DNA of 64,000 nt from Aureobasidium sp. EXF-3400 (lineage: Eukaryota > Ascomycota > Dothideomycetes > Dothideales > Saccotheciaceae): positions 62,001-126,000 of the forward strand of contig SWBL01000060.1 in assembly GCA_024195585.1 (NCBI GenBank), given 5' to 3'. The position numbers were made by a program, and so were the translations under genes. The notes beneath the pieces were generated by a model, which was given only the letters and a program-made list of their open reading frames with translations, had not been told where the DNA came from and did no database searches. Below are positions 45,026-56,900 of the stretch, one piece after another; position 1 is the first letter of the stretch, and each line of letters begins with the position of its first letter.

Positions 45026-46512
45026 TCAAGATTCCATCACGACTTCCATCAGGCCAGTCTTTTCCATCCAGTACAACAATATCTCATTCAATCCTTGGGC
45101 TTCAAGTTCGTCGCCAAGGAAGTAGTCGACCTTTTCATCCCACACGATTAGCCCGTTCGTCCCACGTTCTCTGGAACCCCTCTGGATTCTCGCCCTGGTC
45201 TGACACCAGTCCAGAGTGTAGTTCTTCATCCTCGGCATGTTGTCTTCTGCAAATTTAGTAGCATCTGCGATCATGACTTCGGCTTGAGGCACACTCCTGA
45301 CTGTCTGCCAATAGTTGCTTGCGTTCGCAATGCCGTGAGCCCCATACTTCCGTGCGAGGTCGTCACGAATCTCGGGGTCGACCATCTGTCGGGCGGTTCT
45401 TTTCGCATACTTTGACAGCTCCTCACACAAGTTCTCTGTCTCTTGATGGATGAATGTATGGCCAGCTTGTGCGGTTCTGTCGATCTCAGCCAGGGCGGCA
45501 TCTATCTCGGCTCGCATCTTCCTCAGACGATACACCGACCATTGGCTGTACAGTTCGGGTAAATTGTCGTATGCTCTGAGGTTTGCAAGACGGCTGTCGT
45601 CGAACCGACCCACTTCCGCAGCCCGGAAGGATGTGATTGTAGTGATTCGCTCTGCGGACCCGAATGTGCGCGCCGCTAGATGCCTCACTTGACCACCTTG
45701 CAACACGACTGCCGTACCAAGACTTGGTCCTTTCACCTTGATCGCGAGTTAGCCCTCATCCGCGGTTATACAAACACCTGCACTTAACTTACCGCTTGGA
45801 TGTCTTTACCGCTAATATAAGTCTCACCACCCTTCATATGAGTTGTGTCCGACAGCATTACGATACAAACATAAGGGTAAGAGTCCACACTGTGCAAATG
45901 TCAAACGCCTGACGATAGACCCCTATGACTCAATACAACTTACTGCCAGGGTATTACGGAGGATCCGGACAGAGGATCATAGGCTTCTTCCTCATCTGTC
46001 AAGGGAAGCGCCTCTTGTGAAGGCTGGACGCTCAATTGATCGAGCACATCTCCTGGTCCAGAGACTTGGATGTTAGTATGGCCTATCTCTGTAGGCATGA
46101 TCGCCTCAACTTTGATGCCTAGAGCATCTGATATGATGGACACTGTTCTAGGGTGCGTCCAGACGTCAAACACAAACTTGCTTACTTTGGCGACATTGCG
46201 CAAAGTTACTGTTCCTGGAAATGGATATCCAGCACATTCGTCAAAGACTTCCTTTCTCAGCAGAGCTCTCCGGTATGCCATTACACCTTCCATCGAGAGC
46301 AACTTAAATGGGGTACACCCAGCAATTGGAGTGGTATACTCATGTTCTTCGATTCCGAGGTCTGCCAACGAAAATACATTTTCGGCTGGGCTGTAATCAA
46401 GATGTATCTGCGAGCAGTTAGAAGCTGTGGTTGATCTGCCAGTGACTGCAGAACACACCTCCGGGTCAAAGATATCTTCTTCGTGAGCACATAGCGCTTC
46501 GAGTGATGGCAT
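45026..46512 (-). CDS. 2-oxoglutarate/Fe(II)-type oxygenase
   Basis: Three exons: 45944-46512, 45793-45889, 45026-45736, 458 aa. The first exon-intron join creates the metal-binding H190-V-D192 motif, reading IPWHVDSYPYVCIVM. Only the spliced form contains it, which supports the model. The distal His is H241 (GGQVRHLAAR) and the 2OG-anchoring Arg is R252 (GSAERITTITSFR), 11 residues later, as in this family. The C-terminal 200 residues are helical with no family I recognise. Such enzymes hydroxylate or desaturate small molecules in fungal catabolism and natural-product pathways; the substrate is unknown. Its promoter is shared divergently with an amino-acid permease. Confidence 0.82.
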
Positions 46513-47141
46513 CTTGTTCGAAATCGACTATTAGTGATGTCGCTTGATACGATTTTTAAGAAAAATGATTAGAGAGATGGTCAAGATGTGGTATTGGTAG
46601 TAGGCTGTTTTATGACTATCGTAGTCCAGTACTACCGCCTCCTCATGATCCTCGAGACGAAGAGGTTATTCTATTGAGCGACTATCTGCCTATCTATCTG
46701 CGATGCCGGCGTACATATCAACTTTTGGCACGGGAAGCAGCCTTCAGACTAGTCCTGTTTGGGAGCTTCGAGACGGCCTCTGGCCAACGTCAGAGCCAAG
46801 ACTCTATCTGATAAGACTTCAGCTGAACTGATCTACGGACTTGTGCTACTCGAGAGTATGCATTTGTGTAACAACCAAAAAGGAAAGCCGCGATAGCAAC
46901 ATGTAGGTCCCTATTGGTTGATGGTAGCTCACAGGCATATCCTAGGTCCAGATCATTTGGTCGAACAGATAGGCATCCTCGTCCCTATACAGCCGTGGGC
47001 AATGTCAGGGCATTTATAGAGTTTCGAAGTCCACTCAACTGTGCCGAGGGTGTCATTCTTTCTGTTCCGTGTTGTCTTTGTACTTTAATCTTCTTTGTAC
47101 CACTTGTCCTACATATTCCGTTTCTCAGAGATACATGCACC
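46513..47141. promoter_or_regulatory. Divergent promoter between oxygenase and permease
   Basis: The 629-bp gap separates the oxygenase ATG (minus) from the permease ATG (plus). A shared promoter would allow joint control by the nearby Zn2Cys6 factor. I did not find an unambiguous paired CGG operator by eye. Confidence 0.4.
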
Positions 47142-48984
47142 ATGGCGACGGCGTCCTCGTCAAAGATCGACGATAAATCGATACCCGTTCAAGAAACTCA
47201 AGACGAGGACGACATTGGCGATGTTGTGTCTATCAGCCATCTGCACCGAACATTAAATCACCGTCAGATCCAATTGATCGCTATTGGTGGCTCCATCGGT
47301 ACTGGCTTATTTGTATCCATCGGCTATGGCCTGATCGAAGGAGGCCCGGGCAGCTTATTCATCGCTTTTACCATGTATAGCATCTGGCTAGCTTCGGTGA
47401 ACAACAGTATGGCAGAGATGGCGACTTTCATGCCGGTCGCTGGTGGTTGGGTACGTAAACAGCATTCGAAAAGCCAGCGGGGGTCTCCCGCTGGGGTTGC
47501 GCTCAAGTCATAGATGAGGATCCGGCTGACTCAACCTCGATTCTAGGTTCGCATGGCTACTCACTGGGTGGATGAGGCCTTTGGTTTCATGCTAGGTTGG
47601 AATTTCCTACTCTACGAACTATGCCTGATCCCGTTCGAAATCTCGGCGCTAAATCTGGTTCTGACCTTCTGGAGGGATGACATCCCTGTATGGGCCGTGT
47701 GTCTTGCCTGCACCATACTCTATGGACTACTCAACATATTCGCCGTCAAGTGGTACGGCGAGAGCGAGTTCTGGCTGGCTAGCGGAAAAGTCTTGCTGAT
47801 CTTGATTGTCTTTTGTTTCACATTCATCACCAGTAAGTAGCGGATTTCTCCTCCAAGCGAATCAGCGACTGACCTATCTAGTGGTGGGAGGCAACCCCAA
47901 ACACGATGCTTATGGCTTTAGGTATTGGAGAGATCCAGGAAGTTTTGCCGAGTATGTGACCACTGGCTCACTAGGACGTTTTCAAGGATATTTGGCTGCG
48001 CTTTTCCAAGCGGCTTTTACGATCGTGGGACCCGAATATCTCTCTATGGTCGCTGGCGAGGCGGTCAATCCTCGCAAGACCATCAAAAGTGCTTTCAAGG
48101 CAACGTATATGCGATACGGTATCTTCTTTATTGGAGGCGCTCTATGTTGTGGCATCGTTGTTCCCTACAACGACGCTGGTTTGATCGCTAAGCTTAATGG
48201 AGATGGCTCAGGAACTGGTGCCGCTTCACCTTACGTTGTCGCAATGAGTAATCTTGGAATCGAGGTACTGCCGGACATCACCAACGCCCTTTTGGTCACT
48301 TCAATCTTCTCGGCTGGAAACTCATACGTGTACTGCTCAATGCGCTCACTCTATGCCATGTCAATCGATGGCCACGCCCCTCAATTCTTCACAAAATGCA
48401 ACAAGAACGGTGTGCCCATCTACGCTTTCGTGGTTCCCATGCTCTTCTCTCTATTATCTTTCCTATCAATCAGCTCTGGAAGTGCCAAAGTAATTACCTG
48501 GCTAGCCAATCTCACACAAGCCAGTCAAATGATCAACTACATCGGGATGAGCGTTGTATACCTTTTCTTCTACCGCGCTCTCAAGGTCCAAGGCATTTCT
48601 CGAAATACTTTACCCTATCGAGGTTATTGGCAGCCCTTCTGCGGTTGGTTTGGTCTCTGCGCCATGGTCTTTACTGTCATCATGTATGGCTATACGACAT
48701 TTCTTCCTGGCTGGTGGAACACTGGAACCTTTTTCTCGTACTACACTATGGTTTTTGTGGCGATAGTCACCTACTCTGGCTGGAAGTTCATCAAGAAGTC
48801 AAAACTCGTCAAAGCGCATGAAGCAGATTTGGTTTGGGAGCGGCCTTTGATTGACGCTTATGAGGCTTCTCTTGTCGGAGACCTCTCAAAAGGCTTCTGG
48901 GATGATTGTGCAAAGGATCTTGGTCTTAGAAAGCGGAGGCATATTGTTGAGGACTCGATTGAGATGGATAGCATGGGTTCATGA
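47142..48984 (+). CDS. Amino-acid permease, yeast-type APC family
   Basis: Three exons: 47142-47450, 47547-47832, 47882-48984, 565 aa. The N-terminal tail is charged (residues 1-45). The first helix has the YAT signature IAIGGSIGTGLFVSIGYGL. Twelve hydrophobic segments follow, with the intron joins reading GGW/VRMATHWVDE and FIT/MVGGNPKHDAYGF. Other family marks are GPEYLSMVAGEAVNPRKTI and FSAGNSYVYCSMRSLYAMS. It should import amino acids across the plasma membrane. The specificity cannot be predicted from sequence alone. The start was chosen at 47142 in good context (CACCATGG); the upstream open frame is not permease-like. Its neighbours suggest uptake tied to an oxygenase step. Confidence 0.93.
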
Positions 48985-49976
48985 CGATAGACAAACACAA
49001 AAGTAATACGACTTCTCCATTTCGAGATTTGAGTCTACTTTTATCAACTTTGGATTGTGATGTACCAGAATCTATAGCAGGTGAGTATTGTGTAGCACAG
49101 GAGACGAAGTCCGGACACCCCTGAACGAAGCTTCTGTAAACTCGCTGTGTACATACACTAGCTTCTGACAACGAAACCTTATATCCCACTTCACACGAGA
49201 GCGCCAACGGCTGAACTTACATGAACAAGTCATATTTACCTGCTTGAACATGATGATTCAGGGGGAAAACGGATTTCACACAACACTGAAAAAATGTCAT
49301 AACTAGGAACGCAAGATTGGACAGTATTTGCAAGCAGAAATGATACAGAACATATGCACAGCATTACGATCAGTTCATGGTAGAATGAGATCGATTCAAA
49401 CTGGATACAGAAGATAAGAGTACAACAAGGAAATAATTGGTGAAGTCATTTGAAAAGCAACAGGTAGTCTGCCTGAGACAAGAAAAAAAAGATGACAATG
49501 AGATTCGTGAAAGGAGCCCAGATCTGGGTCTGGGCTTCGGGGGTATATGCGTGAAAAACAAACAAGAAGCCAAAGAAAACAGCAAAGCGGAAGGGGAAGA
49601 CAGGGTGGAGCAAAGCAGAGCAAGAACGCGAGACAACTCGTTCACCAGTGAGATGAACGTATCGCAAGAAACCACAAACATTGTCGTTCGTCGGCAAAAA
49701 CTTGGAGCGTGCGAGAATGTCCAGAGGGGGAAGTTGAGCGTAATGAAGTGCTCAAATAGAGGGGAGAATTGTGCATAGAGCCCGGGACGATTAGGCTAGG
49801 GGTTCAGAAAAGGCCGAGGAATGCGATTGTCAAGTTCTTGTTGACGATCAGCCGGTAGTAGACAGGAGATGGTAGAGCAAAGCTCGAAGACATCTACAAT
49901 ATTCGTCAGTCACTGCATCATACTGCAAAAGCATCTACAACACTCACGATAGGAAAGACAAGCAAGATCGTGTCAA
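48985..49976. other. Intergenic region, 992 bp
   Basis: It has 100-codon frames on both strands (49370-49778), but they are shadow-like and lack family character. Nothing else is seen. Confidence 0.35.
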
Positions 49977-50270
49977 CTACACAGGGCTGATAGCCTCACT
50001 TCGGCTCGCGCTTGTGAAGTCGGATCGAGAGGCTTGTGAGCTCAAAGCTCTCTCATGATATCTTGCGACATGGAACATGCCCTTTTGGTTCTTCTGTCTG
50101 ATTTCTCGCATGTAGTCGGTTTGATCGTTGGTTGGTCGCCAGCCATGGTTTATGATTTGTTCATTGTTGCTTTGGTTGCGGTAATATAAACCCATTGCTG
50201 CTAGACAGCAGACGAAACCGCCGCAGCAGACGATGACGATGACGATGATAGCTCCGTTACTTAAGGCCAT
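49977..50270 (-). CDS. Small single-pass membrane protein, 97 aa
   Basis: The start is MALSNG, followed by one hydrophobic helix (about 7-31, AIIVIVIVCCGGFVCCLAAM). The cytoplasmic part holds DYMREIRQKNQKGMFHVAR and a Ser/Arg-rich tail. A protein with the same plan and a near-identical YMRE(I/V)RQKN motif is encoded at 51510-51740, so the two are paralogues. I know no function for the family. The conserved cysteines at the membrane edge could be acylated, which is inference. Confidence 0.72.
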   Translation of the reverse strand: MALSNGAIIVIVIVCCGGFVCCLAAMGLYYRNQSNNEQIINHGWRPTNDQTDYMREIRQKNQKGMFHVARYHERALSSQASRSDFTSASRSEAISPV

Positions 50271-51509
50271 GGTGTTGGAGTGTGTGTTGTAACAAGATAT
50301 TTGTTGTTATTATAAAAGTGGATGATATGGTGGTGAGATGTAGCGAGGGACTGGTTGTAGCGAGCGAGCGTAGTGACAAGGTTGAATGTATAGTCGAATG
50401 GACGGAAAGGAAAAAACAGAATCGAAACAAATGAGACCTACTCTTGGTATTTACTTACAGAGCGCGTGGTCTTGCGTAAGCTCGTGACATGCAACGGTAC
50501 AGGAAAGCAGACGACTGGATCGGGAGCTGAAGCAGGAAAAGATCCGACGCATCCATACCGGAACGGGCAACAGCTGAGGCTGAAGCGCGACAGTTCGTGG
50601 GAACAGAAGTTTCTGGTCGTCGTATGCGTAAACGGTGGCTTCGTATGACCACCATAAAAGCCCCAGGGCTGCGCATACCGTCAGACGTTTTGTCAGGGTT
50701 TGATGGCTGCAAGCTCGCAACGCTTTCCGCTTTCCGCTGCGCAAACCCTTGAATTTTGCGACAACACAAGCCTGCAAAATTGTGCAGCTGCTTAGCTGTC
50801 GTTGTCTCTTACATGACAACCTGAATTGGCAGAGTTGCGACGACGCGTCGTCCATGTTGATCAGACCGTGACGGTGATGTGGACAGAATTGATCAGGAGA
50901 TGGCGCGAGCGGAAAATTCGGGACACGCATGGTGTGGAGCAAAGTGGCTTTGCATGTGAACGTCAATCCGACGCGTCTCCTCGTTTCAGCTCCAACAACC
51001 CCTCGGGATCGATTTTTTTGCTTTCCTGATTACACCTGGAGATGCTGCCGAAAAGCCTATAAGTCACAACACTACTCTTCCAGCTCAGGAAGAAAGCACT
51101 GTAAATGCATGAGATAACAGAACATGATGGTGGTGATTGAAATTTGCGTAAGACTATCTGCTATACAAGGCCGTTGTTGCAGCATTGACAGCGGCGGCCT
51201 AAAGCAAAATACATGCCATACCATCCGGGCCTAAGGTGTGCCCGACATCCGGTCATTGATGTTTGTTGCGCAAACGCTGCCGATGCCGAATTCGATCGCT
51301 CTTCTGCCATGATGAGCAGATGATGATTGTCATGCTTTGGGTTGACATACTGTAGGCCGGGAACAACGGCATCGGGAATAACTAAGATATGATCATCTGC
51401 AGGAGCCGCAAAGCTGTTTTGGTCGCGAGCGATGAGTACCAAGAAGGTGCAGCTGAGTTATGGACATGGTGTCAATGGTTGCTGTTGTCAAAGTAGGAGT
51501 GATGGTTGA
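50271..51509. other. Intergenic region between the two small membrane proteins
   Basis: 1.24 kb with several 90-170 codon frames that show no protein character. No third copy of the small-protein motif is visible. Confidence 0.35.
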
Positions 51510-51740
51510 TCAGGCGTAGCTTGGATCGTAACGAATTCTCTGGCTGCTCATAGCCCACATGATGTCTCTGTTCTTCTGCCGCACTTCGCGCATGTATTCT
51601 TCTTGGACAGCGGCAGGTCTGCTGCGATCAACGGGTTCGGATCTCTTGCCGAAAGACAGAGTGAAAAGGGCGTAACAGCACAGGCAGACGGCAGCGCAAC
51701 CGACAATGACGAGGAAGATGACGAGACCAGCTGAGATCAT
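51510..51740 (-). CDS. Small single-pass membrane protein, 76 aa
   Basis: The start is MISAGLVIFLVIVGCAAVCL, which is itself most of the membrane helix (about 4-30). The rest reads EEYMREVRQKNRDIMWAM and ends YDPSYA. The plan and the YMREVRQKN motif match the 97-aa protein nearby. Function is unknown. The two genes point the same way and are 1.24 kb apart, which suggests a past duplication. Confidence 0.72.
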   Translation of the reverse strand: MISAGLVIFLVIVGCAAVCLCCYALFTLSFGKRSEPVDRSRPAAVQEEYMREVRQKNRDIMWAMSSQRIRYDPSYA

Positions 51741-52299
51741 TGTCGCGATTGATCAGGTTGAGTCTCCGTTTTGAGTGACGCAAAAGAGAGCTCTGGACAT
51801 TTGGGAATGGAGGGCTCTGGCGCGACGGCTACTGAGATGGAGAAAAATGCGATGGGTTTGGTTGCTGGTGTGCCCGACCTTATTACTGAGTTAGTTCGCG
51901 CGGGGTTGTGAGGTAGTACAGTATACCGACCACTGACCAGCAGGATTCTCAGCTTTGTGGCTTTGCGATGAAAGTCTCAAAGTACCAGACGATTGATTTG
52001 AAGTTGGCTGAATGTTTGGGTCTGGATGGTCGTTCAGCTTTGTTTTCCTGTGAATATGGATGTCGCTTGCTTGCTTGCTTTCACAAGGAAGGAGCTACCA
52101 TCACGCGACTGCCTTGTGAAAGCAACAATACCCACTTGGCGATGCTTTTCGCGTCTTACACACTCAATTGGAAAACTGCAGCTCCACCTCCTGAACTATC
52201 ACTGGACAACAGAGCATCAACAATCTGAAAATCATCCATCGAGAAGACCTGGCACTTCACTCTGTTAACTCGAGTATTCTGTCTGCTCATCTTCATAAT
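51741..52299. other. Intergenic region, 559 bp
   Basis: Leader of the 76-aa protein gene and 3' region of the methyltransferase-like gene. No other element is recognised. Confidence 0.35.
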
Positions 52300-52935
52300 T
52301 TAGAACAGACTGGGTAGCCATCGACATTTGACTCTGCCCATGTACTCCCTATACTTCTTGCCGAGGTCGGTTTTCCCATCATTCTCTTCGCCAGAGAGAA
52401 TCTGCTTCTCCTCCATCTGTACGCCCGTGCGATACACAACTACGAGACCCAAAAGGCATACAACCGAGGCCGGGATCCTCCAACCAGCATCATCTCTGCC
52501 TGCAAGTGCAGTGAAGACTCCAGTCCAACCCAGGAGATAAGCAGTGTAGGCAGGATGACGAACATAGGCAAACGGTCCAAAATCGATGATGAAGTCGGGT
52601 GTCTTGCCACCAAAGATCGCTGGCAGTCGTCCTCTCTGTGTAGTGTATGCTGTCCAGCTGAAGAGCGAGACGCTCATGGTCATAAGGGTGCTACCAATCA
52701 TCTGTAGAGGATTGGTGTTTGGCGCGGGCAGCAGAAGAGGTAAAGATAGCAGAGTACTGGCTCCACTGATGCTAGCGAGCGCGGCGAAGTGACCAGGATA
52801 TGCGAGACCATTGCTGGGTCTAGGAAAGTTCACCAAGATTGCATATGCTTGGTTTAGCAAAGTGCCAGAATAAAGGATTGATGTCGGCGAAGACAGTGTA
52901 TCGAATGGGTTGAAGTTTGATATGAAGGAAGACAT
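52300..52935 (-). CDS. ICMT/PEMT-like integral membrane methyltransferase
   Basis: Single exon, 211 aa, with about four to five membrane helices. The C-terminal half carries FGPFAYVRHPAYTAYLLGWT, the G-P-(F/Y)-x-x-V-R-H-P motif of isoprenylcysteine carboxyl methyltransferase and related SAM-dependent membrane enzymes. It ends with a second motif: EE near EEKQILSG, then YREYMGRVKCRWLP. These are the usual two SAM-binding signatures. True Ste14 is longer and methylates prenylated cysteine. This short protein may act on a different lipid or small molecule. The substrate is not predictable. Confidence 0.78.
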   Translation of the reverse strand: MSSFISNFNPFDTLSSPTSILYSGTLLNQAYAILVNFPRPSNGLAYPGHFAALASISGASTLLSLPLLLPAPNTNPLQMIGSTLMTMSVSLFSWTAYTTQRGRLPAIFGGKTPDFIIDFGPFAYVRHPAYTAYLLGWTGVFTALAGRDDAGWRIPASVVCLLGLVVVYRTGVQMEEKQILSGEENDGKTDLGKKYREYMGRVKCRWLPSLF

Positions 52936-53994
52936 TTTTCCAGCGTCCCCGGGCCGTCAAAGGTACAATCACTGATAAGATTATTGGAGAAAATCGAGAC
53001 AAGGGAGCCCTGAAAGCGAAGACGTTCGGGCTGGTGAAGTCAAGATACTATGTAACAAATTCGTCATATGGGTCAGTGCTGGAATGTATAGCACACTGTT
53101 GGCTACTTTGAACGCCTGTCAACAACGAAAAGCAGAGGTGTTTCGAGCATCTACGGTCGTGATAGAAATTGGGTGACAGGTGCAGGACTGGGCCGAGCCG
53201 CGAACGACAAACAGATTCAAGTGTTTCAGAGTTTGTGGTTCATGTGGTCGTCGGAGTAGCAGGGCGGAGAGACGCCTTTAGCTGCATATCATGCACGAGT
53301 CGTGACGCTATCTCAGCGGCTGCCGGTATTCGAGCCCGCTGTCCTTTGACGCCTGATCCAACGTTGTGGCAGACATGGCTTGATCGAAGACGAGTTGAGC
53401 TCTGAATGATTGCTATTGTTGCACTGCCAGCACATTCGCGAGCCATTAAAGGATCTTGAAGCTTTGAGCCATCGACTTGTACGAGCTGAATCGAGGCTTG
53501 TTGTGGGGGCCGAAGACTGGGGGGCCTTGATAGCACGAATGCTCAAATGAGCCAATCAAACCCGCCAAGACCGGAGCATTTCCAGGTTGAGTTCCGTTCC
53601 ATTCCCCCTCTCCTTCCCGTCGCTGTCTGTCTGTCTGTCTGTCTTGGGTCTGTTTGTTTCGTCGAACGAGTTGTCTCTCTTTCCCGACCGACAGCTGTCA
53701 AGGACAGAGCAGCCGCGTCCAAGAGTCCTGTCTCTTTGACACAATTCATATCTCCTTGTCTTTCTCCTTCTGATTCTTCGTCTACTTTGTCATTTTACCC
53801 GCAAAACAACCTTTCAACGGCTGCTGCCCACTGTTTGGAGCCGGCAACCCACAACAACAACATCCCGCATAACTTATCCTATCCACTACCAAAGCCTCTG
53901 ATGCAGCCCATTCACTAATCTTCTTCTTCGACTATACTAATCTTGTTCGACTGCCGCGTGTCGCGACCCTGTCGCACACCAGCAGACGTCTACA
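52936..53994. promoter_or_regulatory. Divergent region with CT-rich leader of apsA
   Basis: A 1.06-kb gap between opposed start codons. A CTGT tetranucleotide run (about five units) lies at 53623-53644. The 400 bp before the apsA ATG are pyrimidine-rich, as in long fungal leaders. No other element is clear. Confidence 0.4.
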
Positions 53995-56900
53995 ATGGCC
54001 ACGACCGCCAATCTGTCATCAAACGGTGACGACCCCTTCGTCAATTCCAATCCCACCCAACCGAGTCCGCACCGCTACGCTTCTTTTGACAACCAAGTCT
54101 TTTCCTTGTACAACTCGGGTTCACCAGCCCAGGCAAAGCGCGCCCTCGAGGCTCATCTCAAGGATACGGAGCGACGCATTCAAGATGCCTCGAAGCTCGG
54201 CACCACCCTTTTGCAACAACGCAAGGATTTGGCTGCCCGCCTGAAAGAAGTCGAGGAGGGCGCATCCGAGGACATCACTCCTGAGCTGCAGAAAAAGCTG
54301 GATCAGCTGGAGAAGGATTACTCCGAGATAGGCAAAGATACCGCCCGCGCCTTTCTCCCAAAGTCGCGCATTGTCTCGACAGACTTCAGCGCCGCTCCAC
54401 CGAGTCCGGCTGTCTTCGTTTCCGATGCTCGCCCTTCTCCAGTCAAGCGCAATCCTACCGAAGGCTCCAGACGTCAGCGCAATCAGCCTACCAATCGTGT
54501 CCATGACATCGAATTTGCTACCGAGATCAGTACCTCTCTTCTCGCTCAGGTCAGACAATTGCAAGCCGTTCTGGCTGAGAAGGAGAATGCGCTCAAGGAT
54601 GCAACGACGGAGAAAGAGCAGCTCGAGACAGACATTGGCAATTTGATGCAGCGCTTGCGCATGTTGGACGAGAGCGAGCAGAAGTGCAAAGACGAGAATT
54701 GGAATCTTGAGACACAAATGCAAGAGTTGACAGCACAGCTGAAAGAGGCAACCGACAAAGAACAGCGTCTGTCTCAGCAGCTGAAGTTTGCTCAGGCTGA
54801 GAAGGACACTGCACAACGTGACTTAGAGGACCTCAAGGCTGCGCATGGTAAACTCAGCGATGACCACGAATCCGTCAAGAAGCACCACGAAGCCGAGCTT
54901 TTCACCTTGCGCCGTGATGTCAACAGCCACCAGACAGCTCGCGATGCGCTACTCAAGAAAGTCGAGGAGCTGACGTCTCAAAACACTCAGCTGGCAAAGG
55001 CTGTAGCTGCGCGATGGAACGCTGACAGCCAGCCTCAGGACAACCAGCGCTCTCTAGGCCGCGATAATGGCGATTTCGAAGTCGCGACCCCTGATGTCTC
55101 GCCGCAGAACTCTCCAGTCAAGCCTACTCCACGACATGGCATGCTCGAGACCGAAACTCTCAAGTCCTCTCTTACCCACGCCCACCGTATGATCCAGAAC
55201 TTGAAGAACAATATCCATCGTGAAAAGACCGAGAAATTTGAGCTCAAGCGATTGTTGCAAGATGCGAGGGATGAGTTGGAGAACAAGCGTACCGATGGAG
55301 GTATCGGCCCGTCTGTGAGCAAGAAGCGTCGTTCTGATGATAGTGGTATCAAATTCAACAAGGGCGCCCGCGCCGACAAGCTGGGAGCTTCTAGATCTGC
55401 CAAACACGAGATCATTATGGACGATGACGAGTGGGAAGATCAATCTCTGATCGAAAGCCCGAGTCGTCCTGCTACTCGCAACATCAGCTCGGGAATTGTA
55501 CCCTTTGGCAACTTCAATTTCGGCAGAACTGCTGGTACCTTTGGAAAGCCTGAGAGCGCCGAAACTACAGATGCATTTGAGACTGCCGATGAGCGAGGCA
55601 CAACCGACGCTTTCGAGACAGCCAACGAGGATGATAACAATACAAACACGGAGACCGAGGGCGCCTTCCAAACTGGTGCTGAGACCATCGATGGCGACAG
55701 CAGCGATGACTTGACCGAGACCGAGTTCAGCCCTGTGAAGAACCAAGGCTCCTCATCTCGACCTGTCTCCAGGCCCGGTCCGCATGCGACTAACAAAGCC
55801 GAGAACCGCCTCTCTTTCATGTCGACAGCATCTACCTCTGCTGACGAGTTTGAGAACGTCAAGACACCTATACAGGGTCAGCAGCCCAAGTACAAGCTAC
55901 GCCTTAGCAAGGGTCGTCGCTCAACCAATGGTTCTGCCCGCAATAGTGCTGCCTTTGCTAGTGACGACAGCCCTGCCAGTCAAGCCAGTCAGAGAACCCC
56001 TGTTCAGTTTGGTCAAAGTCTCAGTGCTGAGCTGGATGGCTTAAGCAACGACAGTGACAGCGGCGAGGAAACTTCGACTGACGTTGGTATTGAGTCTGCT
56101 CCTATGAGTCCCGAGACTGTTAAGAAGCCTACTCTCTCTGAGGCCCCCATCATTACAGAAGTTTCAAGGCCGAAGATGGTCGATTCTGCGATGATGACCG
56201 AACCTTGGGAACCGGAGTCTAGATCTATCGTCGGTGCTGCAGCTGGTGCTGTTGGTACTGCCATTGCTGGCGTTGCTGGCTTCGCACTTGGTCATTCGAC
56301 TTCGCATGATGGTGAGACACACGACAAGACATCCAGAGCGATCGCAGAAGATACTGCCCAGGGCCCGTCTGTTGCGTCGTCCAACATGCCTGGTCAATTT
56401 GTTGAGAGCGAGCCTGCTTCAAAGTCCGTGACCCCCAAGTTGCTAGCAGAAGAGTTTGAGGCTAAGGCTACTGCAACACCCGAGGTCAAGAAGGAGTTTG
56501 CCGATATTGTTTCACAAGACCTTGCCCCTGCGACCCCTGTACAACCCAAGGCACAGCCCTTGAGCATGGCAACATTCTCAAGCACTCACACTGAGCCTGT
56601 TGCTGCAGAACCTGCACCCAAAGAGCTTCCACAACTCGCCATGACAACCCTCTCATCTTCTCACACCGAGCCAATGGCCGCTGTCGAACCTGTCAAGGAG
56701 GCTGAGAAGCTTTCCATGTCGACCTTCTCTAGTCATCATACTGAGCCTCTTGCTGTGGCTCCTATCGCCAAAGAGCCCGAAAAGTTCTCCATCTCGCAAT
56801 ATTCGGCTACACATACCGAGCCTATTGTGCCTGTTGTCGAGACAAAGAAGCCTGAAGTTTTCTCTATGTCGTCTGGCCCTGCCTCGCATACAGAGCCTGT

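Noticed and set aside
53623..53644. CTGT tetranucleotide run considered as a functional element
   Set aside because: Simple repeats in CT-rich fungal leaders are common; no sign of function beyond that.
54121..54816. 231-codon minus frame under apsA
   Set aside because: It is an antisense shadow of the coiled-coil region; Leu/Cys runs are the complement of Lys/Gln/Glu codons.
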